Positions 8,967 to 17,663 of a stretch of 64,000 nucleotides of DNA are shown here, piece after piece. Position 1 is the stretch's first letter; each line of letters opens with the position of its first letter. The position numbers and the translations under genes were made by a program. The notes under the pieces were generated by a model, which had not been told where the DNA came from, did not search any database, and was given only the letters and a program-made list of their open reading frames with translations. Origin of the DNA: Deltaproteobacteria bacterium (lineage in GTDB: Bacteria > Desulfobacterota > Syntrophia > Syntrophales > UBA5619); contig JAJFTY010000044.1 in assembly GCA_021372695.1 (NCBI GenBank), positions 62,001-126,000 of the forward strand, in the 5' to 3' direction.

Positions 8967-9671
8967 CTATCTTTTCAGACAGGCCAGGTTATGGGTGCGG
9001 AGGAACGGGAACCTGGCCAGGATCGGATAGAGCGCCTCCGTCCAGCCGCCGAGCCTCCGCGTCAGCGGCGGCAGCAGGGTCAGGCTGCGCGCCTGCATGG
9101 TGAACCCCGGGAAAAGCCGGATCAATTCGCGCCGCGTCACACCGCGGACATTCGGATTGTAGGGATTACCGAAGCGAAAATCGTAACACAGAACGGCGCC
9201 GCCCGGTTTGAGCACCCTCATCGCTTCGGCGCAGAGGTTGTTGGCCATCGCCGGATCGAGGATGGAACTGAGCACGGTGAACAACATCACCAGATCGAAT
9301 GCCCCGTCGGGATAGTCGATGGATTCGGCGTTCCCGCAGGAGAAGGTCAGCTCCGGATGGGCCTCGCGGGCCGCCGCGATCCTCTCCGGGAGAAGGTCCA
9401 CGCCGTGGAGATGCCGGGCTTGGGCGCCCCAGGTGAACAGATGGGCCAGCTCCCCGCCGCTGCCGCAGCCCACGTCGAGGATCTTCCGGCCGGCCAGCGG
9501 CAGCAGATCACAGGCTGCCAGCAAGGCGTGCATCGCCGCGTGGCGCTCGCGGAGCATCGCCCGGTTGCCGGGGTTTTCCGACGACCAGCGCTGACGGTCG
9601 ATTCCCTCTTCGTGGTAGGCGCGGTAGGCCTTCTTCAGGCGGTCGACTTCCGCGGTTGAAGAGTTCGTCAT
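8967..9671 (-). CDS. Class I SAM-dependent methyltransferase
   Basis: A 234-residue methyltransferase with the SAM-binding motif ILDVGCGSGGELAHL near residue 65, an acidic post-I residue, and the later CYDFRFGNP segment typical of methyltransferases in polysaccharide clusters. It starts directly after the stop codon of the GT2 gene upstream, so it belongs to the same operon. The substrate is probably a sugar hydroxyl or a lipid-linked glycan, but nothing in the sequence fixes it. About 107 nt of apparently non-coding sequence separate it from the aminotransferase gene that follows. Confidence 0.82.
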   Translation of the reverse strand: MTNSSTAEVDRLKKAYRAYHEEGIDRQRWSSENPGNRAMLRERHAAMHALLAACDLLPLAGRKILDVGCGSGGELAHLFTWGAQARHLHGVDLLPERIAAAREAHPELTFSCGNAESIDYPDGAFDLVMLFTVLSSILDPAMANNLCAEAMRVLKPGGAVLCYDFRFGNPYNPNVRGVTRRELIRLFPGFTMQARSLTLLPPLTRRLGGWTEALYPILARFPFLRTHNLACLKR

Positions 9672-10712
9672 TTATCGCGTGACCTGGGAAAACTGTCGGC
9701 GGCCCTGCCGGCGCAAAAGGACAAAATCGACAAAACCTCTCAGGAAACCCCAGCCGTAGCCGAAGTGGAAGGCGGCAAAAACTGCGGGCAGCACGGGCAG
9801 CAACCGGAGTTGACGGGCTCTGAGGCTCGCGGCGCACGATGCCGCCAGATTTGCCGCCGCATAGAGCACCAAAAGGGCCGCGAACAGGACACCCGCCCCA
9901 GCGTTGAAAGGGGCCAGAACCAGCAGCACCAAGAGCGCTCCGACGAACCCGCCGGGGACGAGGTGACGGATGCTCGCCGGGAGCCGGTGCTTCCGGATCA
10001 CCCGCACCTTCCAGTAGCCGTACTGGTAGTACTGGAGGAAGAGCTGACGCAGGCTGTCCCGGCAGACATAGAAAAAAAGGATCCGCGGCGACTGCCAGAT
10101 TTTGCCCCCCGCCTTCACGAGACGGTAATTCAGTTCATCGTCCTGGTTTCGGACCAGTTCCTCATCGAACAGGCCGATCCTTTCGAACACCTCCCGTTTG
10201 TAGAACCCCCCCCAAACCGTATCGAGATACCCCTCGTAGTCCGGATCATGCCCCTTCGCACCGCCGACGGCGAAGGGAGCCTGAAAAGCCACGGCGATGG
10301 CCTCGCCCACGCGTCCGTATCCCTGAGCCCGCCAGGGACCTCCAACGTTGTCGGCATCGACCTGCTGGATGACGCTCAGGCAGCTCTGGAGATAATCCGG
10401 CGCAATCTCGGCATGGGCTCCGAGGATGCAGATGTACCTCCCTCGGGCCTCCCTGATGCCGAGGTTGAAGGCAACCGGCGTGATCTGCTTCTCGTTGACG
10501 ATGAGCCGGAGCGCCGGGCGGCTTCCCATCTGCTCCCGCACCACGCTCTGTGTCCGGTCGTCGCTCTTTCCATCCACAATGAGCATTTCCAGGGTGAATC
10601 TCTCGCCGGCGCCCGTCTGGGCCGCCACCCGATCGATGGTCTCCCCGATGTACCGCTCTTCATTCCGGCACGGGATGATGACGCTGATGTCCGGCGGAAA
10701 TTCAGACCGCAT
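9672..10712 (-). CDS. Family 2 glycosyltransferase, ExoA-like, with C-terminal membrane helices
   Basis: The 346-residue protein begins with a GT-A fold (ISVIIPCRNEERYI, then MLIVDGKSDD) and has the GAHAEI segment at the position of the DxD motif, as in ExoA-like succinoglycan glycosyltransferases. The QDDELNYRL block is the acceptor/base region. The C-terminal 110 residues contain about three hydrophobic helices, so it is probably membrane anchored. Its ATG overlaps the end of the acetyltransferase gene by 11 nt. It would transfer one sugar to the growing lipid-linked repeat unit; donor and linkage are unknown. Confidence 0.85.
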   Translation of the reverse strand: MRSEFPPDISVIIPCRNEERYIGETIDRVAAQTGAGERFTLEMLIVDGKSDDRTQSVVREQMGSRPALRLIVNEKQITPVAFNLGIREARGRYICILGAHAEIAPDYLQSCLSVIQQVDADNVGGPWRAQGYGRVGEAIAVAFQAPFAVGGAKGHDPDYEGYLDTVWGGFYKREVFERIGLFDEELVRNQDDELNYRLVKAGGKIWQSPRILFFYVCRDSLRQLFLQYYQYGYWKVRVIRKHRLPASIRHLVPGGFVGALLVLLVLAPFNAGAGVLFAALLVLYAAANLAASCAASLRARQLRLLPVLPAVFAAFHFGYGWGFLRGFVDFVLLRRQGRRQFSQVTR

Positions 10713-11292
10713 GACTGTTTCGCCCCTTGATGCCGTCTCCGTAGCAAAGGGCCCCGTCCGGGACGTCCCGGGTCACCACCGTTCCCGCGCCGATCAGGGC
10801 GCCCTCGCCGATCCGCACTCCCGGCAGGATCGTGACGTTCGCCCCGACGACGGCATTTTTTCCTACGATGACGCCGCGGAGGTTTTGCTTCGTGTCGGGC
10901 CGGTTCGGGTACTTGGCATTGGTCAGCACGACGTTGGGGCCGATCCAGCAGCCCGCCTCCAGAACGGAATATTCGGGAATGAAGGCCTGGGAGTGGATCC
11001 GGGCGCCGTGGCCGATCCGGACATGGTGTTCCACCACCGTCCCGGTCCCGATGCTCACGTCGTCGCCGATCTCGTTTTCCTCGCGGATCATCACGTGATG
11101 TCCCGTCTGGAACCGCGCCCCGATCCGGTTGCCGGCATAGATGACCGTGTGGGAGCGGATCACAGAACCCGGACCGATCCAGGTCGGCAGGTCTCCGGGC
11201 TTGCGGCCCCGGGGCGGCTCCCCGACAATAGCGAAAGGTCCGATTTCGGACCCTTCGCCAAGTTCAACACGCGGATGGATCAGAGGCACCAT
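10702..11292 (-). CDS. Left-handed beta-helix acyltransferase (WbpD/WlbB-like)
   Basis: A 196-residue hexapeptide-repeat protein (repeats such as IGPFAIVG, IGTGTVVEHHVRIG and IGEGALIGAGTVVTRD) of the LbH acetyltransferase class. WbpD/WlbB enzymes N-acetylate the 3-amino group of UDP-GlcNAc3NA. The neighbours immediately upstream are a Gfo/Idh/MocA oxidoreductase and a WbpE-like aminotransferase, which are the two preceding steps, so this assignment is supported by context. It begins just 3 nt after the oxidoreductase stop. Confidence 0.86.
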   Translation of the reverse strand: MVPLIHPRVELGEGSEIGPFAIVGEPPRGRKPGDLPTWIGPGSVIRSHTVIYAGNRIGARFQTGHHVMIREENEIGDDVSIGTGTVVEHHVRIGHGARIHSQAFIPEYSVLEAGCWIGPNVVLTNAKYPNRPDTKQNLRGVIVGKNAVVGANVTILPGVRIGEGALIGAGTVVTRDVPDGALCYGDGIKGRNSHAV

Positions 11293-11295
11293 GGA

Positions 11296-12360
11296 TCACC
11301 TCCCCTGGCCCAGACGGCACAGGCGGGGGCAAAACCGGAGGGAGACGGTCTGTCCGCTCTCCGCGGATTCGTAAAGAGCGTTGATCAACTCCAGCGATTT
11401 CCGCCCTTCGAACCCTTCCACGAGCCCCCGCTTCCCCTCCTGGAGGCAGCGGATGACATCGCGCAGGTACTGTTCGTGGTTCCAGGCCGGAATGTCCGGG
11501 TTTTTCCCCCAGCGGGCGAAGACTTCGGCGTCTTCGGGAACGGGATTCCGGAATTGCCAGGTTTTCAGGTCGTTCATGAAGAAGCCGCCGATCTCTACGG
11601 CACCGTGCTCGCCGAGGAGGCTGATCGAACCCTCGAGGTCCTTCGGCCGCGTCGCCGTGGTCGCCTCGATCACGCCAAGGGCGCCACTTACGAAGCGGAC
11701 GGTCGCCACGCCGGTATCTTCCGCTTCGATGGCCGCCAGGCGGGTCGCGGTCATGGCCGTGACGCTCTCCACATCACCCAGCATCCAGGAGAGCATGTCG
11801 ATATGGTGGCTCGCCTGGTTCGTGAAGACCCCCCCGTCCTGGGCCCAGGTGCCGCGCCATGGTTTCGCGTCGTAGTAGACCTGCTCCCGGCACCACCGGA
11901 CCCGGACCGTCCCCAGGACCATCTTGCCAAAACGACCGGCCTCGACGGCCTCCTTGAGTTTTCTTACCGGCAGGTTGTAACGGTTCTGCTGGACGACGAA
12001 GACCTTGGTCCCGCGTTCGTCGCAGGCGCGGATCACCCGATCGGCGTCTGCGATGCGCAGGGCCATGGGTTTTTCCACCACGAAATGGCGGTCGTGGCAC
12101 GCCAGCTCCAGCATGAGCTCGGCGTGCGTTCCCGATGGGGTCAAGATGGAGAAGAGATCGAACTTTTCCCGCCGGGCCATCTCGTGGGGGTCCGCGTACC
12201 AGGGCAGGCCGTGGGCCTCTCCGAAGGCCTTCGCCGCGGCCGGATTCAGGTCGCATACGGCGGCGACGCCGGCGTCCGCGATCCGGGCGAGGGCCGTCAT
12301 GTGTTTTGCGGTGATGCTCCCGCAGCCGACCAGGGCAAAGCGGATCTTCCTTTCGCTCAT
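11296..12360 (-). CDS. Gfo/Idh/MocA oxidoreductase (WbpB/WlbA-like)
   Basis: The 354-residue protein has an N-terminal NAD-binding Rossmann motif (FALVGCGSITAKHM), the family's EKPMAL signature, and the GGVFTNQASHHIDML block found in WlbA/WbpB 3-dehydrogenases. Those enzymes oxidise UDP-GlcNAcA at C3. It overlaps the start of the WbpE-like aminotransferase gene's end by 4 nt and precedes the WbpD-like acetyltransferase, giving the complete three-gene set for UDP-GlcNAc3NAcA. The UDP-GlcNAc 6-dehydrogenase (WbpA) is not in this window and must be elsewhere. Confidence 0.87.
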   Translation of the reverse strand: MSERKIRFALVGCGSITAKHMTALARIADAGVAAVCDLNPAAAKAFGEAHGLPWYADPHEMARREKFDLFSILTPSGTHAELMLELACHDRHFVVEKPMALRIADADRVIRACDERGTKVFVVQQNRYNLPVRKLKEAVEAGRFGKMVLGTVRVRWCREQVYYDAKPWRGTWAQDGGVFTNQASHHIDMLSWMLGDVESVTAMTATRLAAIEAEDTGVATVRFVSGALGVIEATTATRPKDLEGSISLLGEHGAVEIGGFFMNDLKTWQFRNPVPEDAEVFARWGKNPDIPAWNHEQYLRDVIRCLQEGKRGLVEGFEGRKSLELINALYESAESGQTVSLRFCPRLCRLGQGR

Positions 12361-13472
12361 TGCGCCTCCTTTCCCCGGACGGCCCGCCGGAGGACATCGC
12401 AGACATGGACGACCTGTTCGTCCGTCATCTCCGGAAACATGGGCAGGCTGAGGATTTCCGCAGCATACCGGTTCGCCACGGGAAAATCTGCCGGTCGGTG
12501 GCCCAGATGCCTGTAGGCCGCGAGGCTGGGCAGGGCGATCGGGTAGTGGATTCCCGTGGCGATCCCCGCCTCCTTCAGTGCGGCCTGGACCGCCGAGCGG
12601 TCCGGCACGCGGACCGCATAGAGGTGGTAGACATGCGTCATCCCGGGTGCCACGACCGGCGTGGCCACGCCGCTCCCCGCGAGGAGCCTGTCGTAGAGCG
12701 CCGCGCGGCTGCGCCTCTTCTCTGTCCAGTCATTGAGGTGATGCAGTTTCACCCGCAGAATCGCCCCCTGGAGCCCGTCCAGACGGCTGTTGATTCCCTC
12801 GAAATCGTGGTCGTATTTTTGGATACGGCCGTGGTTGGCGATCATCCGGCACTTCACGGCGAGCGCCTCGTCGTCCGTGACGATCGCCCCGGCGTCGCCG
12901 TAGGCCCCGAGGTTCTTGCCCGGATAGAAGCTGAAGCAGGCCAACCGTCCGAACGCTCCGACGCGCCGGCCGTCGATTTCGGCCCCGTGGGCCTGGGCGG
13001 CGTCCTCCACGAGGAAAAGCCCCTTCTCCCGGGCGATCCCGACCAGCGCCGGCATGTCGGCCGGCTGGCCGTAGAGGTGGACCGGAATGATGGCCTTCGT
13101 CCGCGGCGTGATCGCCGCCAGGACCTTCTTCACGTCGATGTTGCAGGTCCTGGGATCGCAGTCGACGAATGCGACACGCGCCCCCGCCATCGTGATCGCC
13201 TCGGAGGAGGCGATGAAGGAGTTGGCCGCCGTGATCACCTCGTCCCCGGGACCGATGCCGAGGCTGCGCAGGGCGATGTAGAGGGCGTCGGTGCCGTTGC
13301 CCACGCCGATGCAATGCTTCACCCCGCAGAAGGCCGCGAAGGCCTCCTCGAAGGCTTTGGCATATTTCCCGCCGATGAAGGCAGACTCGGCGATGACCGC
13401 CGCCATGGCCGCATCGATCTCGCCCCGGATGGAATCGTACTGCATTTTCAGGTTTGCAAAAGGGACCTGCAT
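12357..13472 (-). CDS. UDP-3-keto-GlcNAcA aminotransferase (WbpE/WlbC-like)
   Basis: A DegT-family PLP aminotransferase of 371 residues. The Schiff-base lysine is in FSFYPGKNLGAYGDAG, which matches WbpE, and VEDAAQAHGAE provides the PLP Asp. The ATG at 13472 is chosen over the longer frame to 13556 because the family sequence begins MQVPFANLK and AGAGGA lies about 7 nt upstream; the 28 extra residues look non-conserved. With the flanking oxidoreductase and acetyltransferase it would install the 3-amino group of a 2,3-diamino-uronic acid. Confidence 0.89.
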   Translation of the reverse strand: MQVPFANLKMQYDSIRGEIDAAMAAVIAESAFIGGKYAKAFEEAFAAFCGVKHCIGVGNGTDALYIALRSLGIGPGDEVITAANSFIASSEAITMAGARVAFVDCDPRTCNIDVKKVLAAITPRTKAIIPVHLYGQPADMPALVGIAREKGLFLVEDAAQAHGAEIDGRRVGAFGRLACFSFYPGKNLGAYGDAGAIVTDDEALAVKCRMIANHGRIQKYDHDFEGINSRLDGLQGAILRVKLHHLNDWTEKRRSRAALYDRLLAGSGVATPVVAPGMTHVYHLYAVRVPDRSAVQAALKEAGIATGIHYPIALPSLAAYRHLGHRPADFPVANRYAAEILSLPMFPEMTDEQVVHVCDVLRRAVRGKEAQ

Positions 13473-13533
13473 CTCATCTTCCTCTGTATTGGCAAGTTTT
13501 TTCGCTGCAACGCCGCAGGCAAGCCGATCCTTA

Positions 13534-14622
13534 TCACCTTTCGTGCCCGGCTTCAATCAGTCGGAGGTAATGGTTTTCCATCAGCTTCATGCTGTTCGCC
13601 CAGGAGGCTTGCGTACGGATGATCCCGGCATTCTCCTCCACGACCGACGAACGCCAATCAGGCTTTTCCAAGGATTCGACCAGCGCGGCCGCCAGCCGCT
13701 CGGCATCCCGGCAGGGGTAGAGAAGGCCGTTTCGGCCGCTTTCGACCCAGTTCCGGTTCGCCGGGATGTCCGCCGCCACCGGGAAGGCCCCGCAGGCCAT
13801 CGCCTCGTTCAGGGAGATGTTGTTCCCGTCCGACGGGGAGGTCGACACGAAGAGGTCTGCCCGCCCCAGGAGTTCCGGCATCCGATCATGTTCAACCGGC
13901 CCGATGAATTCCACGCAGTCTGAGACGCCCAGGTCCCGAGCCAGCGCCTCCAACTCGCCCCGCTGCGGCCCGTCGTTGGCGATGACGAATCGGATGCCCT
14001 CCCCGGGGAGCGCGTCGAGGACCCGCGGGATTGCCCGGATCAGCGTGTCGACGTCCATCGCCGGACCCAGCAGCCTGTTGCTGACGACCATGGCGTTTTC
14101 CCGGTCGTGCCGCCGCGTTCGGCGCGACGGATTGAAGAGCTCCGTATCCACCCCGAAGGGGAGGGTCAGGATCTTCTCCCGCGGTGCATACCCCCGGGCC
14201 ACGAGATGGTCCGTCATGTGCGGAGCCATCGAGGTGACCAGATCGGCCCGCTCCAGCGTGAAGCGCACGATCTGACGGAAGATCCGGGACGTCTCCGGTG
14301 AGATGAGTACGTCGGTCCCCCAGGCGGTCGCCACGAAAGGCCTTCTGCCGGAGAGGGCCCCGGCCAGGCCGTAGCTCGTCACGTAATGGGCGTGGAGGAT
14401 ATCCGGCCGGAGCTCCCGGATGATGCGGCGGATGGGGCCCATCTGGAGGAGGATGTTCAGGGGCCGGAGGCGTGCCCGCGGGGGCAGGACGATCACCCGG
14501 ACATCGTCGATGGCGCCTGCGTCGTAGGAGATGACGGTGACATCGTCGCCCCGGCCGCGAAAATGGCGCGCCCACCGTTTCGTATGGATGCTCTGGGCGT
14601 CGGAGAGAAAGCAAATCTTCAT
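13534..14622 (-). CDS. Family 4 glycosyltransferase
   Basis: A 362-residue GT-B protein. N-terminal KICFLSDAQSIHTKRWA and the DILHAHYVTSYGL region form the acceptor half. The C-terminal donor half carries the E-x7-E motif in SDGNNISLNEAMACGAFP and NGLLYP. It is a soluble or membrane-peripheral retaining glycosyltransferase of the leftward cluster. The 61 nt before the WbpE-like gene hold no clear signal. The sugar transferred is unknown. Confidence 0.87.
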   Translation of the reverse strand: MKICFLSDAQSIHTKRWARHFRGRGDDVTVISYDAGAIDDVRVIVLPPRARLRPLNILLQMGPIRRIIRELRPDILHAHYVTSYGLAGALSGRRPFVATAWGTDVLISPETSRIFRQIVRFTLERADLVTSMAPHMTDHLVARGYAPREKILTLPFGVDTELFNPSRRTRRHDRENAMVVSNRLLGPAMDVDTLIRAIPRVLDALPGEGIRFVIANDGPQRGELEALARDLGVSDCVEFIGPVEHDRMPELLGRADLFVSTSPSDGNNISLNEAMACGAFPVAADIPANRNWVESGRNGLLYPCRDAERLAAALVESLEKPDWRSSVVEENAGIIRTQASWANSMKLMENHYLRLIEAGHER

Positions 14623-14646
14623 GGGGATCCCACGCCTATCCGACGA

Positions 14647-15633
14647 TCATGCGATGTCCAGCACGGGAAAGGGACGGCCGAACAGGCGGAAGAGAAAGTA
14701 ATGAAAGAGTCGCCTCGGAAAGAGAAGGACGCGCGATCCGAAAAGGAGCCTTGTCCGCGCCGGGTTTCGCCAGTCGGGCCACAGGGACTTTGAAATTCGG
14801 TAATGTTCGTCCGCGAGGTCGTAATAGCCGCGATGCACCGCCATGGTGTCGCCGAACCAGATATGAGCCTTGGCTTGGGTTCGGGATTCATCGGCCAGCT
14901 GCGCCCTTTCGGGAAAGATGCCGCCGATGCCCCATTCGCAAAAGAAGCGCTCATAGAGAGTCCGGGTCTCCTTGCGCTGTCCGGTTCTGAAATTGACGCT
15001 GCCCTGTCCGGGATGGGAGCGTTGTTTGACCAGACTTTCAGGCAGATGACCGATATCATACCGGCGAATGACTCGCAGCCACATCTCGGCATCCTGGGTG
15101 TAGCGCAACGATTCGGAAAAAAGCCCGATCTCGGTGAAGCAGTTGCGTTCGATCAGTACCGTAGAGCCGCTGATGTACATGTCCCCGAACAGAGCCCGGA
15201 TCGCCTTTGCCCGCGGATACCAGGGCGGCACGACTTCAGAGCGGATCTTCATCCTCGGATCGGTAATGTAGTAATTCGTGTAGCATGCTTTGAATTCTTT
15301 GAATTCGTTAAGAAATTTAACTTGATGGGCGAGTTTTTCCGGAAGAAAAAAATCGTCATGGCTCAGCCACGCGATATACTTTCCTTCCGCCTCCCGGATA
15401 CCGCAATTCAAAGCGCTGGCAACCCCGCCGTTCTCCTTGTGAATCCCCCGGATGCGCGTCCCGTAGGATTGGATGATCTCCCAGGTCCCGTCGGTGGAGC
15501 CGTCGTCCACGACGAGGATCTCGCAATGGGTGTATGTCTGCGCCAGAACACTGTCTATCGCCTCGCGGAGATAGTTCGTACCGTTGTAGACGGGTATGAT
15601 GACGCTGACCAGTGGTTGATCTTCTTTAGGCAT
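14647..15633 (-). CDS. Family 2 glycosyltransferase
   Basis: The 328-residue protein has a standard GT2 domain: VSVIIPVYNGTNYLREAI, VVDDGSTDGT and the AWLSHDDFF segment carrying the DxD-like acidic pair, then TQDAEMWLRV. The start at 15633 is chosen because the GT2 fold begins within ten residues and the gene overlaps the 2-epimerase stop by 8 nt; the longer frame to 15837 runs inside that gene. A basic, aromatic C-terminus (RRLFHYFLFRLF) suggests membrane association. Donor and acceptor are unknown. Confidence 0.86.
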   Translation of the reverse strand: MPKEDQPLVSVIIPVYNGTNYLREAIDSVLAQTYTHCEILVVDDGSTDGTWEIIQSYGTRIRGIHKENGGVASALNCGIREAEGKYIAWLSHDDFFLPEKLAHQVKFLNEFKEFKACYTNYYITDPRMKIRSEVVPPWYPRAKAIRALFGDMYISGSTVLIERNCFTEIGLFSESLRYTQDAEMWLRVIRRYDIGHLPESLVKQRSHPGQGSVNFRTGQRKETRTLYERFFCEWGIGGIFPERAQLADESRTQAKAHIWFGDTMAVHRGYYDLADEHYRISKSLWPDWRNPARTRLLFGSRVLLFPRRLFHYFLFRLFGRPFPVLDIA

Positions 15634-16729
15634 GGCGGCCCTGCTTCGGCTTGTGAAGATATCCCGCGAGAATCTTGACGACGGTGTCGCTGACCTTCGG
15701 TGCCAGGTATTCGGGCGGTGCGGCCCAGTCCGGTTTCCGGTCGACCACCGTGCGGACGCTCCGCAAGATCGTTTCAGGATCGGCGCCAGCCAGGATGTTG
15801 CTGCCGCATTCGATCGTTTCGGGGCGTTCGGTGACATCGCGGACGGTCACATTCGGCACCCGGAAAATGCAGCACTCCTCCTGCACCGTGCCGCTGTCGC
15901 TCAGGACGCAGAAGGCATTCCGCTCGAGGGTGATGAAGTCGAAAAAGCCGAAGGGGGGCAGGAACCGGATCCCGTCGTTGTTCACGGCAATGCCGAATCC
16001 CTTCAGCCGAGCCTGTGTGTGGGGATGGGTGCTGACGATGATCGGCAGACCATAGGTTTTCTGAATTTCCTCCATGGTCGCCGCGATGCTCTTCAACCGC
16101 TCTTCGATATCCACGTTTTCGGCCCGGTGGACCGTGACGAGCATATACCCCTGCTGCTGAAGCTTCAGGTCAGCCAGGATGGAGGATTGCCGAATCAACG
16201 GGTCATAATGCTGGATGACCTCCCATATCGGGTTTCCCGTCACGTAGATGCGCTCCCCCGCGATACCCTCCCGCAGGAGGTTCTGACGGCTCCGCTCCGT
16301 ATAAGGCATGAGAATGTCGCTGGAATGGTCGATGATTCGCCGGTTTACCTCTTCGGGAACGCGGTCGTCGTAGCAGCGATTGCCCGCCTCCATATGAAAG
16401 ACCGGAATGGCCAAGCGCTTGGCCATGATGACCGAAAGGGCGCTGTTCGTGTCCCCCAGTACCAGCAACCGGTCGGGTTTTTCGGCTGCCATCACCCGCT
16501 CGCTCTCCACCAGGATCTTCGCCACCTGCTCCCCCAGGGAGCCCCTGGCCCCGAAATAGTGGTCCGGGCCGCGCAGGTTCAGCTGGCTGAAGAACAGATC
16601 GTTCAGGTTCGCATCATAGTTCTGGCCGGTGTGGACCAGGACGTGGTCGCACAGCTTGTCGAGTTTCGGGATGATACGGCTGAGGCGAATGATCTCCGGA
16701 CGGGTCCCCAGGATGGTCATGATCTTCAT
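15626..16729 (-). CDS. UDP-N-acetylglucosamine 2-epimerase family enzyme (WecB/FnlC/WbvD-like)
   Basis: The 367-residue protein begins MKIMTILGTRPEIIRLSR and contains HMEAGNR, EEVNRRIIDHSSD and SDSGTVQEE, all signatures of non-hydrolysing UDP-HexNAc 2-epimerases. It overlaps the RmlD-like reductase by 4 nt and lies two genes after a CapE/FnlA-type dehydratase. That trio is the known route to UDP-L-FucNAc (FnlABC/CapEFG) or UDP-L-QuiNAc (WbvB/WbvR/WbvD), so C2 epimerisation of a UDP-L-sugar is more likely than making ManNAc. The start at 16729 fits the family; upstream codons lie within the neighbour. Confidence 0.9.
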   Translation of the reverse strand: MKIMTILGTRPEIIRLSRIIPKLDKLCDHVLVHTGQNYDANLNDLFFSQLNLRGPDHYFGARGSLGEQVAKILVESERVMAAEKPDRLLVLGDTNSALSVIMAKRLAIPVFHMEAGNRCYDDRVPEEVNRRIIDHSSDILMPYTERSRQNLLREGIAGERIYVTGNPIWEVIQHYDPLIRQSSILADLKLQQQGYMLVTVHRAENVDIEERLKSIAATMEEIQKTYGLPIIVSTHPHTQARLKGFGIAVNNDGIRFLPPFGFFDFITLERNAFCVLSDSGTVQEECCIFRVPNVTVRDVTERPETIECGSNILAGADPETILRSVRTVVDRKPDWAAPPEYLAPKVSDTVVKILAGYLHKPKQGRHA

Positions 16730-17616
16730 TTTTCGCTCCGCCTCCATTCTTCGTAGATCGGCCACTCCTGCGCCAGTTCATCGATCATTTCATCCCAGGA
16801 CGGCGCCTTCCAGCCGGTCATTCTTTCGAATCGCTGCGCTGTAAGACTTCGGTCGCAACGGAAGGTCTCATCCTTTTCGATCCGGATGTCCGTCCAGCCC
16901 AGCCGGTCCCTCAGGCGGGACAGGAGATCGTATTTTGAAATCGGTAGGCCGGCAACGTGATAGAGCCCGGACAGCTCCGGCCTCGTCTCAATGATCTCCC
17001 GGATCAGACGGGAGAGCGCCCCGGTGGAGACGCCGCTGTAAATCGCCCGGTCGTACCCCTGGATGGTCTTGCCGCGCTGGGAGGCGAACCACTCCAAAAG
17101 TCCCGAGCGGCGATGCAACTCCCAGCCGATGATCGATGTTCTCAAGGTCAGACACCCCTCGCGGTTGACCTCCCCTAGGAGTTTCGTTCTCCCGTAGAGG
17201 TCGACCGGGTCCGGCAAATCGATCTCAGAATATTCTCCCTTGAATCCCGAAAAGACGCAGTCCGTGGAGATCTGCATCAGTCGTGCCCCGATCTCCTGAC
17301 AGGCGTCCGCCAAGCGATGGGGGAAAAGAGCGTTGACCTCGATGGAGAGGACCGCCTGCTTCGCCTCGTCCCGCTGCTTGACGATGCCGATGGCGTTGAC
17401 CACAACATCGGGCCGGGCCTCCTTCAAGGTTGCCAGGAAATGGGGCCAGTCGACCGCGTCCAGGCCGCCGATCATCCGCCCCGCCGGCAGGATAGGGTCC
17501 TGCGCAAAACCGTCCGGCTGGTTATGGAAAGTTGCCAAAACCTCCTGCTTTTTCGATAAAATACGGCAAAGCTGGTGACCGAGCATGCCGCTTCCGCCGA
17601 GAACGAGAACTTTCAT
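16726..17616 (-). CDS. RmlD-like UDP-4-keto-6-deoxy-HexNAc reductase (WbvR/FnlB-like)
   Basis: A 296-residue extended SDR with VLVLGGSGMLGHQL (Rossmann), QISTDCVFSG and the catalytic DLYGRTKLLGEV. The glycine motif and length resemble dTDP-4-dehydrorhamnose reductases and WbvR rather than the longer CapF (about 370 residues with a cupin domain). Placed between the 4,6-dehydratase and the 2-epimerase, it probably reduces the 4-keto group of the UDP-L-sugar. By this architecture UDP-L-QuiNAc is slightly favoured over UDP-L-FucNAc. The start at 17616 is chosen by alignment; AAGGAGG lies rather far (about 12 nt) upstream, and TTG at 17655 is an alternative. Confidence 0.84.
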   Translation of the reverse strand: MKVLVLGGSGMLGHQLCRILSKKQEVLATFHNQPDGFAQDPILPAGRMIGGLDAVDWPHFLATLKEARPDVVVNAIGIVKQRDEAKQAVLSIEVNALFPHRLADACQEIGARLMQISTDCVFSGFKGEYSEIDLPDPVDLYGRTKLLGEVNREGCLTLRTSIIGWELHRRSGLLEWFASQRGKTIQGYDRAIYSGVSTGALSRLIREIIETRPELSGLYHVAGLPISKYDLLSRLRDRLGWTDIRIEKDETFRCDRSLTAQRFERMTGWKAPSWDEMIDELAQEWPIYEEWRRSEK

Positions 17617-17663
17617 CTGTGCCGTTTGGCCTCCTTCAGGTCGATGGTTGCTCAATCCCGAAG